Source: JADHUC01 sp964617665
GTDB taxonomy: Bacteria; Planctomycetota; Planctomycetia; Pirellulales; Pirellulaceae
Length of the DNA: 9,579 nt
Assembly (NCBI GenBank): GCA_964617665.1
Contig: CAZUAH010000531.1
Coordinates: forward strand, 1 to 9,579
Reading direction: 5' to 3'
Each line of letters starts with the position of its first letter. Within the stretch, counting starts at the first letter, position 1. Of the stretch, positions 1 through 4,786 are shown in pieces. Made by a program: the position numbers and the translations under genes. The notes beneath the pieces are model-generated. The model worked only from the letters and a program-made list of their open reading frames with translations, was not told where the DNA came from and did not search any database.

Positions 1-411
1 GCCGAACAGTCGGATTGGTTGAGAGACCGAGCAGGGGGGACGCGTCGGCGATACCACGGCGATGCTGGTTGGACTGTGGGCGGCACGGGGGCAGGCGGCG
101 GGTGGTTGTCAGGCACGACGCGTTGCGATCCCGTTCCGCAGGTTGAAACTCTCGGGGGCCCACCGGCTCCTTGGGGTGCAGACTGCTGGAATATCACAAC
201 GGTCCGTTATCCTCTGAACTACAAGAATGTAATGGGAACACCACCGCTGCCCGGCTGTAACGAGAATCACGGAATCAACAATCCGCTTCAGTCGCCCCAC
301 CCCGGCGTGGTTCTGGTCGGTATGGTTGACGGCTCCATCCAACCTCTTTCGTCGTCAACCGAGTTGTCCTTCCTCTTACGCTTGGCGATCCGCGATAACT
401 CCGAAATGTGA
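1..411 (+). CDS. DUF1559 protein, C-terminal part (5' end outside window)
   Basis: The reading frame is open from the first base to a TGA at 409-411, so this is the 3' end of a longer gene. The visible 136 residues match the C-terminal half of DUF1559 proteins, the large planctomycete family that begins with a pilin-like N-terminal cleavage/methylation segment. Recognisable landmarks are EQSDW near the start, a glycine-rich stretch, TVRYPLNYK, NNPLQSPHPG and a DGS motif followed by a conserved helix ending in LAIRDNSE. Family members usually read FADGS where this one reads MVDGS, so it is a somewhat diverged copy. The family is thought to give exported pilin- or pseudopilin-like surface proteins, but the function is unproven. 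The nearby TTG at 19 is internal and not the start. The next gene begins 133 bases later and is unrelated. Confidence 0.85.
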   Translation, partial: AEQSDWLRDRAGGTRRRYHGDAGWTVGGTGAGGGWLSGTTRCDPVPQVETLGGPPAPWGADCWNITTVRYPLNYKNVMGTPPLPGCNENHGINNPLQSPHPGVVLVGMVDGSIQPLSSSTELSFLLRLAIRDNSEM

Positions 412-435
412 TGTAGCGCTTCGCCGTCCAAGTGC

Positions 436-464
436 TTGATTCTTCGATCCTCAGGATAGACAAT
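436..464 (+). promoter_or_regulatory. Weak candidate sigma-70-type promoter for the enolase-superfamily gene
   Basis: TTGATT (436-441) and GACAAT (459-464) are separated by exactly 17 bases, each matching 4 of 6 consensus positions. A perfect 5-1-5 palindrome, ATCCTCAGGAT (447-457), lies between them and could be an operator. The spacer is only 133 bases long and planctomycete promoters are poorly defined, so chance is a real possibility. Confidence 0.2.
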
Positions 465-530
465 CAGTCAACGACACTGGTTAGACTCCAGGTCGCAAAC
501 GTTGACTGCCATCGGTCGTATATGTCGCCG

Positions 531-537
531 AAGAGGA
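531..537 (+). promoter_or_regulatory. Ribosome binding site deciding the GTG start at 545
   Basis: AAGAGGA ends 7 bases before GTG at 545. The ATG at 537 is out of frame. The GTG start gives the N-terminus MRIDRIESF, which is where enolase-superfamily proteins normally begin. Confidence 0.6.
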
Positions 538-544
538 TGTCGCC

Positions 545-1672
545 GTGAGAATCGATCGGATCGAATCGTTTCTAGCGTACTATCCCTGGTCCGGGTACTT
601 CAAGTTTCTCGAAGGATCACCCGGTCACGCCGTGGTGTTCGTCAAGATAACGGCGGACGATGGCACGGTCGGCTGGGGACAGAGCCTGCCGGTGCCGAAA
701 TGGAGTTACGAGACTCCCGAGACGGCTCTGATCGCGATCGAGCGGTACTACGCGCCGGCGCTTCTCGGTCACGATCCTTTGGATATCGAAGAGGCTCACC
801 GCGTCATGGATCGTGCGCTGGCTCCCTCATTCACCACGGGCATGCCGATATCACGTGCCGGAATCGACATTGCTTTGCACGATCTGGCTGGGAAGCTGAC
901 CGGTCAGTCAATCGCTGATATGTGGAACCGCCCAACAGGCGGTACGCTGCAACTGAATTGGACAATCAGCATGCGAACGATCGAGGAACTGGAAGAACAG
1001 ATGGAAATCGCCAATTCGCGCGGATACGGCCATTTCAATGTGAAGATTGCTCCAAACCCAGATTTTGACCTGGAGGTCGTGAAACGGATCCGCCAGCTCG
1101 CGCCGGATTCGTTCTTGTGGGCCGACGCCAACGGCGGCTACGATACGGCTACTGCTCTGGACATCGCTCCGAAACTAGCCGATGCCGGTGTCGATGTGCT
1201 GGAAGCCCCGCTGCGTCCGAACTGCATCAGCGGATACCAGGCGTTGAAGAAGCAAGGTGCCGTGCCCATTAGCATGGACGAGGGTGTCATATCACCGGTC
1301 GAGGCGGCCGAGTTCATTCACTTGAACATGATCGACGGTTTGACGGTCAAGGTATCTCGTTGCGGTGGCCTTGCGTCAGCGAAGCGGCAGATCGAACTTG
1401 CGCTCGACGCCGGGCTGTTTTGGCTGGCCAGCGGATTGACCGACCCGGACGTGTCGCTCGCAGCCTCGCTGGCGCTATTTGGCTCGTACGGACTGGACAA
1501 GCCAGCCGCCTTGAATGCCCCACAGTACCTCCAAGCAACAGTCCTCGCGGAACCGCTCATAATCGATGGCGATGTAGCTCAAGTGCCCAGTGGCCCGGGG
1601 CTGGGAATTGAAGTGAACGAATCGAAAGTTAACGACCTAATGACTAAGGAAACCAAACCGCACGGGATCTGA
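545..1672 (+). CDS. Enolase-superfamily enzyme, muconate-lactonizing subgroup (mandelate racemase/MLE family)
   Basis: This 375-residue protein has the full length and order of the family: an N-terminal capping domain (about 1-125) and a TIM barrel (about 130-350). Enzymes of this superfamily abstract the proton next to a carboxylate and stabilise the enolate with Mg2+; known activities include lactonization, racemization, epimerization and acid-sugar dehydration. Candidate metal ligands are D194 (WADANGG), E220 (VLEAP) and D245 (SMDEG). Candidate bases are K167 (FNVKIAP) and K269 (TVKVSRCGG). The D194-E220-D245-K269 spacing of 26, 25 and 24 residues equals that recalled for Pseudomonas muconate-lactonizing enzyme. 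The usual KxK on strand 2 is NxK here (N165), so the first lysine is missing. The barrel ends with a SGLTDPD segment. The protein has no signal peptide and is probably cytoplasmic. The substrate cannot be read from sequence; an acid sugar, lactone or amino-acid derivative are all possible. The start is a GTG with a good ribosome binding site. Confidence 0.9.
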   Translation: MRIDRIESFLAYYPWSGYFKFLEGSPGHAVVFVKITADDGTVGWGQSLPVPKWSYETPETALIAIERYYAPALLGHDPLDIEEAHRVMDRALAPSFTTGMPISRAGIDIALHDLAGKLTGQSIADMWNRPTGGTLQLNWTISMRTIEELEEQMEIANSRGYGHFNVKIAPNPDFDLEVVKRIRQLAPDSFLWADANGGYDTATALDIAPKLADAGVDVLEAPLRPNCISGYQALKKQGAVPISMDEGVISPVEAAEFIHLNMIDGLTVKVSRCGGLASAKRQIELALDAGLFWLASGLTDPDVSLAASLALFGSYGLDKPAALNAPQYLQATVLAEPLIIDGDVAQVPSGPGLGIEVNESKVNDLMTKETKPHGI

Positions 1673-1711
1673 TGCGCAACTCCCCTGCGCTAAAATAGCC
1701 AACTATCCGAT

Positions 1712-1833
1712 GGTGTCTGGGAATTCGACATGCCGTAGCCAGCCGTTTCCGGGAGGGCGAAGCTCCTGCTGAGCCGAATCCGTAGGGAAAACGCGGCTCG
1801 GCAGGAGCCTCGCCCTCCCAATTCCCGGACACC
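1712..1833. repeat. REP-like nested inverted repeat (GEAPAEP / GSAGASPS type)
   Basis: Two nested inverted repeats fill the gap between genes. The inner arms are 26 bases each (1751-1776 and 1794-1819) and match at 24 of 26 positions around a 17-base loop; one of the two differences would be a G-U pair in RNA. The outer arms are 14 bases each (GGTGTCTGGGAATT at 1712-1725 and AATTCCCGGACACC at 1820-1833), with one mismatch. The right outer arm abuts the inner stem, while 25 unpaired bases separate the left arms. Translated on the minus strand, the inner arms read GEAPAEP and GSAGASPS, a spurious peptide I recall as frequent in planctomycete databases. That points to a dispersed non-coding repeat, possibly moved by a RAYT-type transposase elsewhere in the genome. 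It ends 27 bases before the next start codon and could act as a transcription or mRNA-stability element. Confidence 0.8.
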
Positions 1834-1860
1834 CTCAACTGTCTAAGAAAGAGCCGGGAT

Positions 1861-3255
1861 ATGTCCGAGATGACGCGCCGCAACATCGTCACCACATCAG
1901 CGCAAGCGGCCGGCACGCTGGCCGCCGCCTCGTCCGCCTTGACTGCCCGGCGAACTGGTGCCGCCGAATCGCCTAACGAAAAGGTCGTTCTGGGCCTCAT
2001 CGGGGCTGGCGGCCGAGGGCGCATGGTCATTAAGAACATGGCCAAGTTGGATAACGTGGAAATCAAATACGTCTGCGATGTTGAGGACGCTCGTGGCAAG
2101 GCCTCGGTTGCCGAACTCGAACAGATACAAGGATCTGCGCCCACTCTGACAAAGGAAATGAGGGACGTCCTGGACGACAAGGACGTGCACGGAGTCATTA
2201 TCGCGACGCCTGAACACTGGCACGCTCTGGCCACTGTGTGGGCGTGCCAGGCGGGCAAGGACGTCTATGTCGAGAAAAATATCTCGGCCTCAATCTGGGA
2301 AGGCCGCAGGATGGTGCAAGCGGCACGTAAGTACAATCGGATCGTCCAAGCCGGCACGCAGACACGGAGCGCGCCGTATATGTTCGCCGCTCGTGACTAC
2401 ATCCGCGACGACGGTTTGGGCGACGTGCTCTACGTCAAGGTCTTTGGCATGTACTCGTTCGTCTATGGGGGCTATCCCAGAAAGGCCGTCCCCGACAGCG
2501 ATCCGCCGCCTGGTTTAGACTGGGACCGCTGGCTCGGCCCGGTCCCCGATCGGCCATACAACAAGCAGCTACATCGCCAATGGTACGGTTACTGGCGATT
2601 CTCTGGCGGCAACGGTTCCGATGCGATTCACACCCTGGATGCGGCCCGAATGGTGATCGGCGACCCGCCGCAACCCAAGTCGGTCCAATGTGTCGGCGGA
2701 CGCTGGAAGCACGAGGACGATGATGGCGTGATGCCTGACGTGCAGATCGTAACCTACGAATTCGACCGCATGGCCATGAGTTTCGATTGCACCGGATTCA
2801 CCGAGAAATACATGTTCAAGACTCCCATGAGCATCCGCCAAGCGGACCAATTCCCGTTTTGGCCTCGGAACACGTCTCGAATCGAAATCTACGGCACCAA
2901 GCGGATGATGTATTTGGGACGAGTCGGCGGGGGCTGGCAGGTGCTGGAAGGCGGGCCTCGGGACCTGAAGGCAGGGTTTGGCGAAGTAGTCGAGCAGCAA
3001 TACGGCCGCTTCCCCGACGAGCCACACGCGGAGAACTTCGTCGACTGCATCCGCACGCGGAAGACTCCGAACGCCGACGTGGAACAAGGCCACCTGTCCT
3101 CCTCTTTGGAGCACCTGGCAACGATGTCATACCGTTTGGGAAACGCGAAATTGGTCTTTGATCGAGAAGAAGAGACGTTTCTCAACAACGACCAGGCGAA
3201 CGGGCAACTCAAGCCGACGTACCGCGAGGACTATTGCATGCCGGACGAGGTGTAA
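1861..3255 (+). CDS. Exported Gfo/Idh/MocA family oxidoreductase
   Basis: This 464-residue protein is an NAD(P)-dependent oxidoreductase of the type that acts on sugars, inositols or their derivatives. The N-terminus carries a twin-arginine signal (TRRNIV at 5-10, then an alanine-rich segment to about 35), so it is probably exported folded through Tat. The Rossmann fold follows: GAGGRG with the GxGxxG pattern at 48-53, D73 at the end of strand 2, and ATPEHWHA at 115-122. The catalytic-lysine motif reads VEKN (K139) where EKP is usual. The C-terminal substrate domain has the hallmarks of the long planctomycete subgroup: GLDWDRWLGP (218-227), a WRFSGGNGSDAIHTLD stretch with candidate catalytic H257, and EPHAENFVDCIRTRK near the end. 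The ATG at 1861 follows an AAGAAAGAG ribosome binding site and directly precedes the Tat motif. The substrate is unknown. A REP-like repeat sits just upstream, and the small membrane-protein cassette starts 114 bases downstream. Confidence 0.92.
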   Translation: MSEMTRRNIVTTSAQAAGTLAAASSALTARRTGAAESPNEKVVLGLIGAGGRGRMVIKNMAKLDNVEIKYVCDVEDARGKASVAELEQIQGSAPTLTKEMRDVLDDKDVHGVIIATPEHWHALATVWACQAGKDVYVEKNISASIWEGRRMVQAARKYNRIVQAGTQTRSAPYMFAARDYIRDDGLGDVLYVKVFGMYSFVYGGYPRKAVPDSDPPPGLDWDRWLGPVPDRPYNKQLHRQWYGYWRFSGGNGSDAIHTLDAARMVIGDPPQPKSVQCVGGRWKHEDDDGVMPDVQIVTYEFDRMAMSFDCTGFTEKYMFKTPMSIRQADQFPFWPRNTSRIEIYGTKRMMYLGRVGGGWQVLEGGPRDLKAGFGEVVEQQYGRFPDEPHAENFVDCIRTRKTPNADVEQGHLSSSLEHLATMSYRLGNAKLVFDREEETFLNNDQANGQLKPTYREDYCMPDEV

Positions 3256-3280
3256 GGCGAGAGGCAGATAGGAACGTACC

Positions 3281-3318
3281 CGTAGCCCAGCGGTTCCGCC
3301 CACTGTGGCCGGAGGCTA
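3281..3318. repeat. Weak imperfect inverted repeat between the oxidoreductase and the membrane-protein cassette
   Basis: TAGCC (3283-3287) and GGCTA (3314-3318) can pair, and TCCG (3294-3297) can pair with CGGA just before the right arm. The stem is short and interrupted, with no T-run after it, so it is a poor terminator. It may be a decayed intergenic repeat. The rest of the 113-base spacer shows nothing else. Confidence 0.2.
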
Positions 3319-3368
3319 TCCCGCAATCCGCGATTCCGCCGCGAAATCTCCTGAAGAACCAAAACGGT

Positions 3369-3782
3369 ATGCTGGATTCTGCTATGGTCGAGTCCAATCA
3401 CAGACGGCGATTTCGATTTAGCTTGCGCAGGCTGCTCATCATCCTCACGATTGCTTGCGTGATTCTTGCTTTCGCTGCCGCGTTTCCAGTCACTTGCCTG
3501 GAGATTGCTGGCAGGTGCTGCCTGCTACTTCCTACGCTCGCGGTTTGTGCTGCAGTTTCCTTTCTTTCCTCACGCAGGGTCCTCGTCTTCGCATACGGTG
3601 CCACCGGTGCTATTGTGGGTTGGCTACTGTCTCCGTCGATGACGGGACTTTCATCACCGTCACGTTCTTGGGGTGCATTTGTGGACCATTTCACGCTCTA
3701 TGCGATTCCTCCTGCGATTGGTGCTCTGTTCTTGGGGGGAATCGCAATGGCTGCTACGTATCGTTCAAGAAAGAAAACATGA
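3369..3782 (+). CDS. Small four-helix membrane protein with N-terminal RRFRFSLRRLL motif (cassette gene 1)
   Basis: This predicted inner-membrane protein of 137 residues has no family I can name. A basic N-terminus with RRRFRFSLRRLL (12-23) leads straight into a first membrane helix (about 22-40). Further hydrophobic segments lie at about 48-65, 70-88 and 107-129, and the tail is positively charged (YRSRKKT). The FSLRRLL signature before a helix recurs at the start of many planctomycete hypothetical proteins and in the next two genes here. I chose ATG 3369; ATG 3384 is equally possible and would shorten the protein by five residues. The frame runs open further upstream into the oxidoreductase gene, but the motif normally lies close to the N-terminus, so that is not taken as coding. 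The stop overlaps the next start as ATGA (3779-3782), which implies translational coupling. The function is unknown. Confidence 0.7.
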   Translation: MLDSAMVESNHRRRFRFSLRRLLIILTIACVILAFAAAFPVTCLEIAGRCCLLLPTLAVCAAVSFLSSRRVLVFAYGATGAIVGWLLSPSMTGLSSPSRSWGAFVDHFTLYAIPPAIGALFLGGIAMAATYRSRKKT

Positions 3783-4294
3783 CCACTCCCACGACACGCC
3801 GCCGATTTCGATTCAGCCTAGAGACGCTGTTGATCGTGGTGTTGGGTGTGGGGTGTTGGGTAGCTGTGATGCGCCCTGCCTTCCGTCGTTCACCCTCCCC
3901 TGAGACCATCCTTCGGGGCACGACGGTTCATGTAGGCAAGTCGATCATCATGGCTACTGGCCCAGCCGTCGATGGAGTTGAAGGGCTTTTTGTGCTCGAC
4001 TCTTTGACTGGGGAACTCAGTTGTTTTGTGTTGGACAAGGCTTCCTCAAGGCTAGTCCCGTGTGCCACAACAAATATTCTCAAGGTGTTCGAGAGCAAAC
4101 GAAAGGCACGGTCGGATTTCGGCATGGTCGTTGCCGTCGTCGAGGGGAAGTCGTTTATGTATGTGTTTGACGGCAACACCGGCCACGATGCTTTGTACGC
4201 TCTTCCACGGAAAGGGAAGGAAATGCGACTCATTGGGAGAAGCCGGGAGGGGCTGCCCCTCAAAGACCCTCATCAACAAATCAAAACCCCATGA
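3779..4294 (+). CDS. Single-pass membrane protein with RRRFRFSLETLL motif and a beta-rich outer domain (cassette gene 2)
   Basis: The ATG overlaps the stop of the previous gene (ATGA), giving a 171-residue protein. The N-terminus MTTPTTRRRFRFSLETLL is the same leader as in its neighbours, followed by one membrane helix (about 17-30). The outer part contains MATGPAVDGVEGLFVLDSLTG (59-78, quoted here as two pieces: MATGPAVDGV and EGLFVLDSLTG) and later SFMYVFDGNTGHDALYALP. These strand-turn segments look like propeller blades. I recall a broader set of planctomycete hypothetical proteins with a similar GPVDDDxEGLFVLDxLTG segment followed by a second VYVxxxxTGxxxAYAIP segment, and this appears to be a shorter relative. 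The C-terminus is basic and polar, without clear structure. The stop again overlaps the next start. No enzyme motif is visible and the function is unknown. Confidence 0.75.
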   Translation: MTTPTTRRRFRFSLETLLIVVLGVGCWVAVMRPAFRRSPSPETILRGTTVHVGKSIIMATGPAVDGVEGLFVLDSLTGELSCFVLDKASSRLVPCATTNILKVFESKRKARSDFGMVVAVVEGKSFMYVFDGNTGHDALYALPRKGKEMRLIGRSREGLPLKDPHQQIKTP

Positions 4295-4341
4295 CCACCC
4301 CCATGGAACGCCGATTCAATTTCAGTTTGAAGACGCTGTTG
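3797..4341 (+). repeat. Paralogous 5' coding ends of cassette genes 2 and 3
   Basis: The first 50 or so bases of gene 2 (3779-3833) and gene 3 (4291-4341) are clearly similar: both start ATGACCAC, both contain CGCCGATT and both carry GACGCTGTTG at the end of the motif. Gene 1 has a more distant version at 3405-3440 (GGCGATTTCGATTTAGC). The similarity stops after the first helix, so only the N-terminal leader appears shared. Confidence 0.55.
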
Positions 4342-4665
4342 GCGCTCACGATATTGCCCCTCGCAATCGCTGTCTGTGGCGTTGTCCACTGGCGGTCTCT
4401 CGTCCGATCCGAAGCAGAGTTCCTTCACGCCGCTCACCAAGAACTCAAACCCGGCATCGCCGTCGAGCGGGTAACGCAGATCATGGGGCGAGAGCCTGGC
4501 CTGCGATTCGAAGAACCACGGCTTGCGGACGGACTTCTGCCCCCAGAGGAAACGAGACGCTGTGCCTACACCTTGGTCTATACGAACCCGTACTACCTTG
4601 ACCCGGCAGTCTATTGCTACTTTGATGTCGATGACGAGTTGATTGCCGCTCAGTGCTTCGACTAG
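4291..4665 (+). CDS. Single-pass membrane protein with RRFNFSLKTLL motif and a BamE/SmpA-like domain (cassette gene 3)
   Basis: This 124-residue protein starts at an ATG overlapping the previous stop (ATGA, 4291-4294). Its leader, MTTPMERRFNFSLKTLL, matches gene 2 at protein and DNA level. One membrane helix spans about 16-33. The outer part has ELKPGIAVERVTQIMGREPG (51-70) and ends with AYTLVYTN and VYCYFDVDDELIAAQCF. That order (a helix with LKPG and V..IMG.P, then paired strands ending in FDxDxxLI) resembles the small BamE/SmpA fold, in which it usually marks a protein-binding or lipoprotein-like domain. The similarity is by eye and unproven. No signal cleavage site or lipobox is present, so it would stay anchored in the inner membrane. 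The gene ends the coupled cassette; the next gene starts 121 bases later with its own ribosome binding site. Confidence 0.75.
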   Translation: MTTPMERRFNFSLKTLLALTILPLAIAVCGVVHWRSLVRSEAEFLHAAHQELKPGIAVERVTQIMGREPGLRFEEPRLADGLLPPEETRRCAYTLVYTNPYYLDPAVYCYFDVDDELIAAQCFD

Positions 4666-4773
4666 CGGTGTGGGATGTGCATGTTTTGATATCGTCCACA
4701 TATGGCCGTGACTGTCCCCACCAAACGCAAGTGATCTTCATTCACATTGAAGGCGCGGTGCAAAACGCGAATT

Positions 4774-4778
4774 GGAGG
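4774..4778 (+). promoter_or_regulatory. Ribosome binding site deciding the ATG start at 4787
   Basis: GGAGG lies 8 bases before ATG 4787. It overlaps the alternative in-frame TTG at 4772, which is therefore unlikely to be the start. The ATG also gives a clean signal peptide. Confidence 0.75.
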
Positions 4779-4786
4779 CGAGTAGA

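Noticed and set aside
502..544. TTGACT (502-507) and TATATG (519-524) as promoter boxes before the enolase-superfamily gene
   Set aside because: The spacing is 11 bases, far from the usual 16-18.
1644..2258. Long minus-strand open frame containing GEAPAEP and GSAGASPS
   Set aside because: It spans the non-coding inverted repeat and the antisense of the oxidoreductase 5' end. The peptide is the known spurious translation of this repeat type, and the plus-strand gene is clearly real.
3234..3368. Upstream extension of cassette gene 1
   Set aside because: It would overlap the oxidoreductase end and place the FSLRRLL leader about 60 residues inside the protein, unlike its neighbours.
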